Part shown: positions 1-13,400 of the stretch, one piece after another
How positions within the stretch are numbered: position 1 is the first letter of the stretch
How the letters are laid out: each line of letters opens with the position of its first letter
Assembly: GCA_018389105.1 (NCBI GenBank)
Contig: JACATO010000120.1
Location: 434,001 to 498,000, forward strand
DNA from: Nautilus pompilius
Lineage: Eukaryota > Mollusca > Cephalopoda > Nautilida > Nautilidae
Reading direction: 5' to 3'
DNA: 64,000 bases
Position numbers and translations under genes: made by a program
Notes under the pieces: model-generated
What the model was told of the DNA's origin: nothing
The model's input: only the letters and a program-made list of their open reading frames with translations
Database searches by the model: none

Positions 1-301
1 AACTGTTGACACCACGTTCTTTTCACTGATAAATCTAAATTCTGTCTAGATATCAATGATGGATGGGCTAGAGTCTGGAAACAAGCTGAAGAACAGTTTA
101 CTAATTATACCAATACACAACATGATCCATTTGATGGATTCAGCCTGAAGGTATGGGCTGGCATTAGAGATGGCTGAAGAACTGATCTTGTCATCATTTG
201 ATACAGGAAAAAGATCAGTGTGTCTGTAACCATCCCTCTGGCCCAACAACACAAAGTTCCAACTTCATGACTGATAATGCCCGTGTTTTCAGTGCTACAC
301 T

Positions 302-544
302 TCAGTTCACCATTTGCATGGTGAGGCTTGCATAATCTCTGAACCGTGTGCCCTTGATCAGCTGTGACCCTGGTTGAAAGTCAATGGCGGTCACGCTGTC
401 AATGTCAATTTGTCTGTGCTCATTTTTAGACTGCCTATTTTGTTTTCTCCCAAAAATGTAACTTAGCTTCCACAGAAATTCTTTTTGTAAAGAACTTAGA
501 TCAAATATGAACGTATCATACAAGCACTGCAGGCCAGAAAACAA
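302..544 (-). other. Possible exon or gene fragment, unrecognised
   Basis: An open frame of 80 codons includes FSGLQCLYDTFIFDLSSLQK and IDIDSVTAIDFQPGSQLIKG. It is less AT-biased and less low-complexity than the surrounding frames. I do not recognise a family, and clean splice sites are not evident. It could be the end of a minus-strand gene lying beyond the window edge, or a decayed transposon frame. Confidence 0.25.
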
Positions 545-3500
545 GTCACTTATTTATTTTTTAGATGTGTAACAACTTTATAAGGCTCTCAAATATAGGA
601 TATCAGGTTTAAAAGATTACTATTATACATACCCCTCCCATGCTACCTTAGGTAACAAAATTAAAATAAAAATGGAATTTTATCTAATTTATAGAAAAAT
701 TTACCTAAAAGGAACAAATGTTTTTTTTTTAAAAAAAACAAAAAACTTTACTATAACAACAATCAAAAAAAAAAAAAAACAATTAGAAATGTACATAAAC
801 TGATTTAGCTAGTGTATTGAATTAGTTTTCAATGCCAATGGAATAAAACTATCAAGAAATGTAGCTTATTAAATAAAAACACAGTAACAACTTCGTTTCA
901 ACATTTTTAACAAAAAATAAAACAACAAAAACAACAATGGTAAAATCTGCCTTTCTTTGGTTCTATTTTGATACAATCCTCAAAATGTACACCTTATAAG
1001 CTTTACATATATAATTTTTGAAATAGCAGTATACCAAAAAGGGACTATAAGTAAAGAACTGTTTTAAATTATGTATATAGTAGCCTTTTGTTTTGTCTTT
1101 ACTTGCAGCAGTATCTATTCACAGCTCTGAAGATTGATCGCGGCAGGGCTAACACAGCAGTAAACTGCCACTGCTGCTTTTTGATGACAGAACTGTAGTT
1201 AGAATTCAGGTAGTTTCTCTCTAGTACTATAGTTCATTGCCATCTTCAGTTCTTCATAAATACAATCTGCAATTTTCGTTATCCAGAATCATTTTTATAC
1301 TTATGAATAAAATCTTAGGAGATATAAAAAATAAGAATAAATGGTTATTAAAAGGTTGGGGGGGGAGCTATCAAAGTTCAAATCAATACAAGACTAAAAG
1401 ATTCCTACTTACCAGGCCAGCCAAATTTTGTTTAGTTGATCATAGGAAATTGTAAAATACTAAGTACTTGTTTTCTTTTAAAATCGAATCAAAATGGTCT
1501 AAGAATGCACAAATTATTATTAAATGTATTAAGTTCAAAATATATTTGATAACGTGAAGAAACAAAAATGGATTACCTCCCTTTTTGACAAGATGCTGAC
1601 AAATTCCTTATAGTTGCCAACTAACGAACGATTGTGCAGCTGGCACTTTGGTTTAAAAAAAAGAAAAACTAAAATTTTAATATTGGCAATGTTTCTCACT
1701 CTCCTAACGATTACATAGTGCCATGTGAGCAAGAGGCAGTACAGTAACATTTTTTTTTAAAGTAATTTGCCAAAAATTTAGACTCACCAAGAGTTTTAAA
1801 AAAGAAACAAAGCAATGTTATTGTGATGTTAATCTCTAAAAAATTTTAATTAAGGCAACATTTCAATTTTGTATGCCAGCCAATATGCCAGTGTAATGCA
1901 GTTTTCATTATCTAGAAATAATAAAAAATAAACAATAAAAGCATACTATCTACATTAGAATGTGAAGTGTTTCCTTCTACACATTATGGAACACACCAGT
2001 TGCCCTCTTCAGTGATTGTAGAAGAGATAAGCATGTTAATACATACATACATAATATTTACATAACGAGTACAGCAGTACCCAAAATGTTAACCCACCCT
2101 GTAGTAGATTGTACGAGAGAATGAAAAGAAAACTGGTGTTACCAAAATGTACCTCTAAAAATACAAAAAATTTTAAAAAACCCAATGCTATCATGTTGTC
2201 TACATTAGAATAAGTCAGGGCCAAGTGCATTTCCTTTTCCAAAAAAACTTGAGCTGTGTTTATAAATAAATGTGCACAAATAAGGCAAGTTCACTCACCA
2301 ATCATAATAGATTATATACAACTTTATTAGTTTTCTGCTTTATATAACAACAAAATAAACATGAAAAAAGGAAATATAAAATAACAAAATTATAAACAGA
2401 AAATGTAATAATTAAAGACTGTACAATGTATAATCTTAAAAACAGGTGAAGAATTATGTGATGTTTCAGATACATGTATGTTATAAATGTTCTAGTGAAG
2501 TGCATGTTGAGCACTAATTTGATGTCCTTGTGTTTTTAACCTTACACAACCTTACTTAACAGAATAACTTTGGATATATTTTTAAAAAGATAAAAATTAT
2601 GCATAATATTAAAGTCTACATAATTCCCATAACACAAGCCAATATATTCTAATAATTGAATGTTAAGTGGATCAGCAAAGACGACAGACACAGCTGCCAG
2701 ATTCCTTTAAGGAACTATGAACCATCTTTTTTTCTTGATCAGTATAAAAACTACAAATGTTTTTGCCAAAAAAAATGTTCAGCTTAGCTAAATCGTGTAA
2801 TCAGAAACCAACACAAAAACATTTAAATTCTGAATTTTCACTGAATTTTGGAAACATCAAAACTGAAGATGGACAGTCTTCAAACTAAAATATAGATAAT
2901 TTTTGTCATTATTTCCATGCAGCCAATCTGGTGTTTATAAATCAAAAGGAAACTGGTGACTTTCATTTTCATTCTTTAAGTTTAATAGAAATAAAGGTTT
3001 ACAAATAACAGATGCAAATTCATCTGAAATCCTTTAGGTATTTTTCCCTTGAGAAATAACATTAATTTGATGGATTTAGAATCTGCTTAAGAAGCAATAC
3101 TGTTTGAAAAAAATATAGATAGGTGAATCCTAAATAAGTTAAGAAAAAAAAAGGGGAGGGGGGCATCCAAGGAAATAATGGAACAGCCCATGTTACTCTC
3201 AAATTTGTATGCTCGGACTATATGTATCATGTGTGATGAGACAATAAAGCTGGTAAAACGTTAAAGTGCTTCGTACAGTTAGCACTTTTGATATATAACC
3301 ATTTAAATGAAAGTATTGGTAAATCAAACTAGTCAAATTGAGGCAGATAGTGCAGAATCTTGGATTGCAAATGGGACAGTGCATAGTATCGTTGTTGATT
3401 TTTGTCAGGCAAAAGCTAACTGTTGATCAAGAGTCATTAATGGTTGCAAAATAAACCAAAAGGTTGTTTGCTAGGAAAGGTCCAATCCATGCACAAGGCT

Positions 3501-5040
3501 TGTAGTTTGTATAAACTGGCTTACAACAGGCATGTAACTTGGCAAAATAATCCTGTTTATAAAATCCAATGTAAAGATGGGCCCAGGAAATGATAGATCT
3601 ATGACATTTTGGATGTTTGTTCTGTTCTCTGACGAGTCTTAGTTTTGTCAAATGACAGTGAATAGACAAACATGGGAGTGGAGAAGGGCCAGCAAGCATT
3701 TTAAAAGGCCTGCTTGCAGCCCACTTGACTGAACTTTGGAAAAATTTTGACCACGCTATCATGCAAACTCTCACTGCATCCTGCCACATGGCCTGGCTCT
3801 AGATGAGCCATATGAAAAAGTTACCAGACATAAATTTCATGCTTCCTGCTGTTTTGTATGACTCTTAAGTGTACATACATATGCCACAAAATAAAAAATT
3901 ACTTATGCTTCAGTGGTGCTCTTCTTCTTCTGGCAGGACTATATACAGTACCAATTTATTAGATACTTATTTGCAGTTTCAAGAAATAACCAATGAATTG
4001 ACAGCTATCTGCACAAGCATACATTCTTATCGCATTCCAATTATATACTTTAAAAATAAATCAAACATTCTATTACTTGTAAAATTGTTTCCACCAAAAA
4101 TAATCCCTCTCTGCACTATTATGGAATTGAACATAAACAAGGAAATGTTTTACATAGAACCTAAAAGTTAAAATTAATCTGCATTTACTGCATGATAACA
4201 ATGCTTATAGCTCCAACTGCCTGCTACATACTTTCACCCACCTAAAGGAATGTCAGCACTGAGAAATTGAATACTAAAGTTTCAGTTAGTATACAATGAA
4301 AATTCTTTAAAACTCCTGACACTAAAATCATCACTTTGGCCTGCTTAATATTCAGATTATCACATGTACTAATAAAACTTGATTATAATTTCGTAAAAGA
4401 AAGTTGATTATAGTTCACAAAATTCCATTCTTTTTATTCTTCTCCCATTTCATAAAGAAATCACCTTTTAAATGCCCATAGAGAGCAGAACAGTGAAGTG
4501 TGACATAAAAACACAGTTAAACAATCCCATGAAAAAATGAATGAATGAACAGGTAGAGTGAGTGTATAGAATATTGTCAGATATTTTCTAGTGTAGTAAT
4601 TATAACAAAAAAAAAAAAAACACCCAGTGTTATCAGCACATAAAAACAAATAACACTGAAGAAAATACATGATGTGAAACGAAGTCTTGAAAACATCAAT
4701 ACAATTAGATGCAAAGAAAGTCTGACAACTGTAGACAATGTGCATATGCATCAGCCCTCTAATCATCATCATCATCTTGGATTGTAGTAAAAATTATAAA
4801 ATTATACAGCCAGACAGTCCAGCAAGAAGTATGGGAAAAAAAAAAGCTGTCTGCAAATTCATGTACTTCATCAAATTGTTGATAAATTGTGAGCATTCAA
4901 CGATATAACACCAATCAATACCTGTACAATACTATACAATTTAAGAGTTCATACTGTATGTTCCATCTATATAATGTAGAAGGCAATATGCTCTGATTAG
5001 AAATAAACTGTACACAACAAGTGATGATGAAGATGTCCAC
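545..5040. other. AT-rich stretch without a recognised gene
   Basis: Poly(A)/poly(T) tracts and AT-rich sequence, with short frames that look random. The longest (3427-3789, minus) has no recognisable domain. It may be 3' UTR of LIN54 if the alternative last exon is used; otherwise intergenic. Confidence 0.6.
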
Positions 5041-5053
5041 ATTCTTCAAATCT

Positions 5054-5073
5054 TCAACGGCTCGAGTTGGATG
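5054..5073 (-). CDS. LIN54: Possible alternative LIN54 terminal exon (coding part)
   Basis: The acceptor tract ccatttttgtttgcag ends at 5074. Joined in phase to a donor after 7235, it gives GDLFTSNSSR and a stop at 5054-5056, about the same distance past the conserved helix as the human stop. This is inference from splice sites and phase only. The long sequence to the left would then be 3' UTR. Confidence 0.35.
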
Positions 5074-5689
5074 CTGCAAACAAAAATGGAGTCCTTTATA
5101 AGGCACATAAATTTACAGCTATCTTATTATTATACAAATTTTTTGAAAGAAAAATGTATATTTAAAAAAATTTAACTAGTCTCTCATCACTGCTTACCCC
5201 TTCCCTTAGTTATTTTCTCCAATACAATTTTACTTTACCCAGGGATGAATTTTCCATGAGCCCAGTTCTTTAAGTCAGATTGCATTCTAGATAAAACATC
5301 TTTGTTTTCCTATTCTTAATTTATCAGATGATAAAGTTAAACATCTTTTTCTAGAAAATCTTGGTTTAAAGAGTAAAGAAAAAGCAAAAAAACCTACAGG
5401 CCTTTTGCACACTAATAAAATTACATTGTAGGAGAAAATTCTGCTGCCATGTGGTTAGTCATACTTATTTAAGAAAAGAAAATCTCTGAACTAGATTAGA
5501 TTTTAACAATTTTTTTGTTATAACCTTCCAACTAATACAGTAAAATTTTAAAAAATTTTTCTTTTTTCCCCAAATTTTTATTTCTAATTAAATGCCAATG
5601 AGATTTAAAAACTCTTCTTCTTAGGTTTTACATGAAACAAATATAGTTCATACAGGTCTTCTCTGACTTTCCAGTCAAATTTTATTGAT

Positions 5690-5962
5690 TTGTGTCCTGA
5701 CTTTGAAGTCATGAGGCATCAACCCTGGTGACCAAGCAAGTTAGTGTGGTATGGAGCTGGGAGGGAAAGGATCTCAACTTAAGCACTGGTTTATGGTGTG
5801 AGCCAGTCAAAAGTTACCTGTAGGAATTCCACCACAAGTACCTAGAAAATCCATACTGTAAGAGGTCACCAAATCAAGTGAGATTCAGATAAGAAGAAAA
5901 CCAAGATCTCATCCACAGCAGGCTGGAATTCTATATACATGGCTACCTGCCATCTTTCCCTG
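5690..5962 (-). repeat. Degenerate tRNA-derived SINE copy
   Basis: Read on the minus strand from 5951, the head matches the head of the copy at 19795-19918: both start GGCAGGT, then share CTGTGGATGAG at the same spacing. The rest resembles the family body only weakly, so the left boundary is approximate. Confidence 0.45.
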
Positions 5963-6549
5963 ACATTATAAGTGTCAGGTTGAGAATGGATGAGAAGGAA
6001 GAACAGATTTGACAACAGCTGGATAGGTTCAATGAATGATAAGGTAACCTGCCAGAAATTATGGAAGATGCTAAATTTATTAATAAATGGGGATGTAGGT
6101 AAATGATAACTATAATTAACTATACAACATCAAATATAGTGATACTTAATTAACACAATAGATACTACATATAACTACAGTTGCAATGCACTTAGCATGA
6201 ATACAAAATAAATATTAGTGATTTAGGATTTTCCACTGACTGCCATGTACAGTACAAAGTCAAAATTAGAAGCCACAAAGGTAACATTGTATTGGTTATC
6301 TGGAAACATTAACTGAAATAATGAACAACCTGATCAGTAAAAGAGTAACTGCTGTCAACTACTTTTAGAGTCTACAAATTTCAGATACAGCCTCATATCA
6401 TTGTTGAAAAGATTAATTTTAGCAGCACTTGTAGATCCTAATGCTGACATTAGGGCTAGATTGCCTTTAGATCCATCATTAGTACTTGTAGTTGCAGGTA
6501 ATGTTACTGATGCTGATGGATGTTTCCTTAGATTTCATCTTAGTATTTT

Positions 6550-6867
6550 TTAAAATATTTCCAGCAACCAACATGCTTCCAATTCTGACTGACTTTTTAC
6601 AGCTTCAATACCCAAGTTAGAATTTCTCAAAACTTTGCAACTAAATGGTATCCTGCCTCCCAGACAACATTCCAACCAGTCATGAAAATCTCTAGATTTG
6701 AAATCCTGAAGCCAATCTTCATCAAAGTTTGTTTCAGCATATTGTTGCCACCACAGCTTTTGTCCCTCTTCTACTGCCAGTACAACACCATCCATCACTC
6801 CATTTTTCCAGCTCTTGTGATGCATAATTTTACTGACTGCTGTTCCTTCTTTGCACCATCCAATCAT
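6550..6867 (-). other. Unrecognised open frame, possibly a decayed mobile-element fragment
   Basis: An open frame of 105 codons contains EEGQKLWWQQYAETNFDEDW and DFKSRDFHDWLECCLGGRIP. It has no clear splice context and no family I recognise. The amino-acid composition looks more protein-like than that of surrounding frames. Flanking sequence to 5200 and to 7169 shows nothing else. Confidence 0.2.
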
Positions 6868-7169
6868 TTGAGGTACTGTTTTGCCTTTTTAATCAGATTG
6901 GAAACAGTCATGAAACTCAGGAATTTAGGATACTTAGCAATGATTGATCTAGTCTGAATTCAACTTTTATTAAAATTTTCCTTATTAAAACAATTTGATT
7001 AAAATTTGTTTTTTGTTGTTTTTTTTTTGGCTTGAAATAACATACAAGAGAAATTTCCCTGACTTTCCAGTGACTGGAAACATTCTGAGAGATTCCCCGA
7101 CTGTTATGAAGTCTGACATTAGATTAAAATTGTGAAATTGATATTCAGCTATACGTACACTGTAGTTAT

Positions 7170-7422
7170 TTATGCATTACATATTTTATAAGTTTTATCA
7201 ATACATAAAAAAGTAGATTTTTTAGATAACTTACTAAATAAATCACCTTTTGTTTTGTTCGCAGCATCAATAACTTGCATTAAACATCGACCAAATTCTT
7301 CAATAACCATTCTCTCCTGGATCACCTGTGGCATTCGTAACCGGTCTGACTCCTCTGCCTGAGCCACTAAACAAGCACAGGAAGCTGCTGCTACATCTGT
7401 CGTCACAAAAGTGTAAGGCAAC
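7170..7422 (-). CDS. LIN54: LIN54 last recognised exon
   Basis: After acceptor tctctccag it encodes [20 protein letters not shown] and [20 protein letters not shown], matching the human C-terminus. Read straight on it ends KTYKICNA with a stop at 7170-7172. A strong gtaagt donor at 7234-7229 would instead remove the last, unconserved residues and splice to about 5073. A possible poly(A) signal for the read-through form lies at 6966-6971 (minus strand). Confidence 0.88.
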
Positions 7423-10400
7423 CTGGAGAGAGAGAGCAAGAGAAAGAGCTTTAATATCCTATGGTAGAGCATGTCACTACAAGAAAACACTGGGACTACA
7501 TACAGAGGTTGTACTGAATGTAATGAACCCTGATTAATTACAAAAAAAAAAAACATTTAGATAAGCCTAAAATTTTATCCACACAGTACAACACCCCATG
7601 GAAATATCAGAACAAACCTAAAATAAATATAGTTACTTCTCCACAATCACCGTTTCTGTAAATACTTTTCCCATCAGTGATTTCATCTGGCACCCAGAAG
7701 TATTTTAACCATACCCTTAAACCCAATCAACGCCTCACTGAAGCCTAACTAATGCTAGACTCACCGCACACATTCTGCAATGCACATTAATGTTATTAGA
7801 ACTTACACCCTTTGTGAGCAACTATTTCAAATTGCAATTCATGGTTGACTCCATCTGCAATGGCTATTCACTACCACCCATGAAGTAACAATACTACTAC
7901 CCATGAGGCAACAGTATTTCATGTGAATAAACTCACAGATTCATCAAAACAGAGCAGACCCTCATTTAATTTTGCCCCACATTACACTGTTTTGCTTTTA
8001 CATATTTTTTTTTTCAATTTAATATTTTTTGACAATACAGGTGATGTAGTTTTGTCATTGCAAAAAAGGAAAAAAATAGAGGTATATTAAGTCTCCGCTT
8101 AAATCAAACTAAACAAGGTTGTTTCATTATTACACCGTGGATCATAAAGTACCAGTGGCGAGATACAAGTTGGATTGGATAGTTTTGATGAAGCGCTCAA
8201 ACCACGCCCTGAGGAACTCTCAGATGAAGATTTGAAACTACTAGAACTACCACCAAAGACAATGACCCTGATGAAGCACCACCCCAACAAAAGCTAAAAA
8301 CAAAACAGGTGGCTGAAGAATTTTATCATATTGAAATGGGGATGCAAATTTTTGCTAGTAATGACCTGAATAGAGAATAAAGCTCTAAAGTGTGGGGGGA
8401 GTCAATGATATTCTTAAATGCTATCACAAGATATTTAGAGAAAAGAAAAACTGTGCAGTCAACTCTGGATGTTGTCTCTTTTTTTTGTTACAAAGAGGGA
8501 GGAAAATCAACTTCATATTCACCAGAGAAGGAATAAGCATTGAAGCAACCTCTAGGTCTTTCTGACAATCTCTCGCTATCCACCTCTAACTTGTTTCACC
8601 ATCATCAGTAAGTGCAGGCAACACATACAATTTGTTTATTTTAGTTATTAAACTTTTTTTCTCACTTACAGCTATTTATTACAATGTTTGTACATGTTGG
8701 ATTTACATATATAAAATAGGTTTCAGGAGCATGCTTTTGCCAGACAAAATATAACTCCCTTATTTTAGCTATTTCTTGTCGGGAGGGAAATGGATTCACT
8801 TAATGTCATTTCACCTAACGTCGCACTTTTCAAGAACACAACTAAGACATTAAGCAAGGACTGGCCGTTGCCATTTTTCTGTAATTGATTTGGGCTCATT
8901 ACTTAAAAAAAATTGTTTTTTTTTTAAAAATAGAAAATAAAAATACTTGGTTTAGGGGGTGAAAAATTAAAATAATTAAAGTGTGTGTGTGACATTTTAA
9001 ATACATTACACAAAACAAAATAAGGATATTTTTAGACCTCTTGTACTAATTATATTGACATCGGCCATTGTAAGTATAATATTATCCTTAAACTCAACAC
9101 TGGAGTCATACGACAATTCTGCTACTTCAAGTGCTGCATGTGGCTCTTTGTTTGAGTAGGTTTAGCTGCATAAGTCACACTAATGTCAGGCAATTCCAAA
9201 TTTGTATAATAATGGTCAAAATAGGTATAAAACCTGTCACAAATGTTCAGTTCATGAAGTTACCAAACACAGAGTATGACACTTCAACAATGACTTCCTG
9301 ATGAACAGAGATACAGCTAGGCTACAGACCAAAATTAGACAAATATGGCTGCTATACTTTGCATTACAAAGTCAACTTTGGCAAAAGTACAGAGACCCCA
9401 GTTCAGTTCATGAAAGACATGGCAGGTGACAGCACAATAGTACTCGCTATCACAATAACTGTTACTTCGCTTATCTGGCTCAACACAACCACATTATCTC
9501 AAAATGTTCCACCCAGAATAAATAGTGGCAATATCCATGGAACGTACATTTCCAATTAAACTGTACAAAATCAACTGACTCTACTGATCTACATTATATG
9601 TCCAGTATTTCATATACCCCAACATCAGCACACAGTAGGCCAAGACTCGAGTGGGCTAAGACTAATTTGTATTGAACTTTGTCAAACTAAAGCCAGGTTT
9701 TCTTCTCTTATGAAAATAAATTCAATCTTCATTTTGCTAATGTCATTTACATGTTTGGCAAGAGCTAAACCAATGTAATGTTGACTGTAACATGTTAGAG
9801 AAAGGTGATGATGTTCTAGACTTGGTTGTTGTCAAAGGACCACAAAAGTGGAATGATTCTCTTTGACAAAAGTGTCTGTTACAGGCCAGCATTACCCAGA
9901 TAAAGTCATTACACCTGTTGTTATACAATCTGTATGAAGTTATGGTAATCATTTAATGAACAACAATACAAACACCTATCATGCAATAGTTGTAAACATC
10001 TTCAGGATGAAGATATCTCTCTTCTGGTCTACTTGTCCTCCTCAACCTAAACCCCATAGAATGTGTGGGATGATCACAAACCACAAATGTGCTCCTGGAA
10101 TCATTCTGGAATTGTCAAGCCTCAACATAAGAGTGGAATGCATTGCCACAACAGTCAGGTATCTGGTGAACAGTATGAGATGCAGATATAATGTTGTAGC
10201 ATAAGTCAGAGGCAGCCATACACACTACTAAAGGTCAGGTGACTTTATAGATGAGTAAAAGTTTATCTCTACATTGTTTTGATCAGTTTATAAGACTTTA
10301 CATAATGGAAAATTTTAACATGAAAATTTTAATTTTGATGAATTATACAAATAATTTAATGTTTTATCTGAAAGGTCAATGCAAAATATTTAATAAATAT

Positions 10401-13400
10401 GGAGGGGATTTCCCAAGTAAAAAAAAATTTTAAATTTCAAAAAAATGTAAGTCAACCTCAACTGTTGAGCACATTTTTTTCAAATCTTTTTTTAAGATGC
10501 TCTTTGGTGCATTCCATTTCTTTTTGTTCCATTTTACAAGCATGTGTGGCCAAAATGCAAGAAAAAAAAGATATTTCCAGCATCCTTTAGCTAGGGAAAA
10601 TATCAGGAGGTATATTTTCCAAGAAAGTGTGAAAAATGGACTCTAAAAATAAACCAAAAAGAGAGCTTGTTAATTTAATATTTTCACATGAAACAACTTA
10701 ACATTGAAAGAATATCACTAGATGTTTCAGTTCATCACATTAGATAATTTTTAATTTATCAAACCTTTTTTTGTTTTTGATCAAATGCCTGAGAATGTGT
10801 ACATCAATATTTAGAGAGAAACACATCTTGGATTCAGTCAGCCAATGAAATACTGAGGATCAGTACACATGGTAGCCTCCTTATTCAGAATTCTCATTTT
10901 TTTTTTTTTTGTCACCATTAGCAACAGAAAGTTTCTTGCCCAATAATCTTGTTCTTCTTTATGTGCACACACCTGAATTTGCACCAGGTTTGCCATTACT
11001 AGTAACAGTTCTTCTTCACAGCTGTGGGGTTTGTCATAATTTTTAAAAATAAAACCTGTCTGTTGCTTGGCTTTGTGTTCAGTTTGTGGTCAGGTGATAA
11101 AAATTAGCATCGCATACAATTTTTTTGGACCAGATTTCTAAAATTCTGACTGACTGATTAGCAAAAGTAACTGTTCAGAACAATGCAACCATTTAAGGTG
11201 ACTGGAAAACATTGCAAAGCAAAATTTTGTTTGTTCTTGCACAGTTTAGCTTGACAGTAATTTTACACAAAATGAAGTCTGTAAAAATAACAAATCCAGA
11301 TATTAGATATGGAATTTTTGGCATCAACTGGATTTTAAATGCAGATACATTAAATACTAAAGCCAACACCACCCTGACTATTCATACACCATATACTTGT
11401 ACAGGATTTTGCTGGAGTTTTCATTTGTTTGTGTATTCAAGAACAATGCAGCAGAAAACAACAAAGAAAGAAAGAAAACGTGGAATTATTGAGGTTTCAT
11501 TCAAACAGTAACCAATCAATTTAATAAAATTAACATTAATAGTTAATTACTTTTCTCCTGTGGCTGTGGAAACTGGAGGTCGAGACGGCAGGCCGGAGAT
11601 TTGGGAAGACAACTTCGTCTTTGCTGCTGTTTGCTGCTGTACCCTGACTTCTGCCGCATCAGCAAGATGCATTAAAGTTTTTCGTTCAGGGCTTTCCTCA
11701 TAGTTCTTACATCCAACGCACTTGCATATACTCGAGCACATAATTTTAGCCTGCAAAAAAAAACTCCCTTTAATCAAACCAAAAACACCAGATGTGGTAA
11801 AATCCCTAAACTGTCTTCTTTACCGCCCCTCCCCCCCCCCCTGGCAAATTCATTTCATACTAAGCTAAAATTGTAAACTATCAATTGATTCATCTAACAA
11901 ACATTACAAAATCACTAAACAGCACCCATGTACCAGAATGCCTAGAAAAGTAATGGTATGTAGAGTTAGCCAGCTTTCATACATTCTGATCACACCGAGA
12001 AAAATTTATGCAAGAAAAAAATTTGTTTTAAATATCATTCTATAAAAAGTTTGGCAAGATTGCACTATTCCTGGCAGGTTTACCTCATAGCATTCACAGT
12101 AGTTTTTTAAGCAACCAGACCGCTTGCAGTTACAACCTTTGTTATGCCTTCTGTCATTGTCACCATCTTTTCCTTTTCCTATGAAAGAAGAAAAAATATA
12201 AATATATACTTACACGCATGAACATATTTAAGAAGTCAAATGAAACTTATAAATTTGTATTACTTTACCAATTTTATTTTTAAACTTTAATATGATAATA
12301 ATGTAATTTGTGACAACTTAGTCTTCTGAGGATTTCTCATAAAGATGTTAAATAATTTGTGCCCAGTTGCCAAGCAAAAGTTTCTTTAATGTAACAGGTT
12401 TATCGTGTACAAAGGATTCTAGTAAAATCATTTATTGCTTACTGCCAGTCTTTCTGTTAACCGACATCTTAACTGAAGCATCAGTTTACAAAAAATAAAT
12501 CAATGAAATAGCTTACCTATTTTAGGATGAAATGCCGTAGGATTTCTTTCCAAACAAGCTTTGATTGACTTTGATCGAAGTTCTTCAAAACCAAGGTTGT
12601 TGGCACAATTTGTACAGTTACAGTTGTGACAGAACTCACCATTAGCAAAACAATCACAGTATCTGAGAAAAAGAAAAAAAAATATTCAAAAATATTTCTT
12701 TAGACATATCCATGCTCAGCAATTATATAAGGGTCATTACAAAATAACAACAACTTAAATGGATGTCTAACTAAATATCACTTATAAAATAAAGAGAGTT
12801 CTAACTAGGGAAATTTAACATAACATATTAGACAAATTTATCATTTTCAAGTTTACTTAAATGGATGTTTGGAAGAACTAAGAAAAAAAAATTAATGAAA
12901 GAAAAAAGAATAGTTGGAAGTAATAATCTTTTGACTTTAGGATTTTCCAATTTTTTAAAGAAAATTTTATTTGTACATTTATTTATTTAAATTAAAGTTA
13001 GAAGTTAACATGTCTGTAGAGAACAACAGATCAAGAGAAAGAAAAAAATTAAGATAAACACAAAAACAAATCAATTGTGCTTGGTTTTACAATTTTATTA
13101 CTAGATCCAACCTTATTAAGTCACTTTTTGGTATCACTGTAGACTTCAACATAGCCTTGTTGTTCTAACTCTTCATCCTTGATTTTGAATCTAATCATTT
13201 CTTACACTAATTTTGAAGCATAAATCTGGGAAATGTCATTTCATCATTTTTTGACTTAGAATCCATGTTCCAGAATGCCCAAATAACAGCTACCCACATA
13301 TGCTTGCTCACTGTCCCCTCTACCACTTTAGTCCTATGTGCCCTAAATGAATTTCAAACAAGAAATTTTCAATGGGTATTTCAACACAACACATTTTGCA

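Noticed and set aside
3427..3789. 120-codon minus-strand frame
   Set aside because: No domain, no splice or conservation signal; compatible with chance in 3' flanking sequence.
7021..7032. Poly(T)/poly(A) tracts as processed-pseudogene tails
   Set aside because: Such tracts are scattered throughout this AT-rich sequence and no adjacent retrocopy was found.
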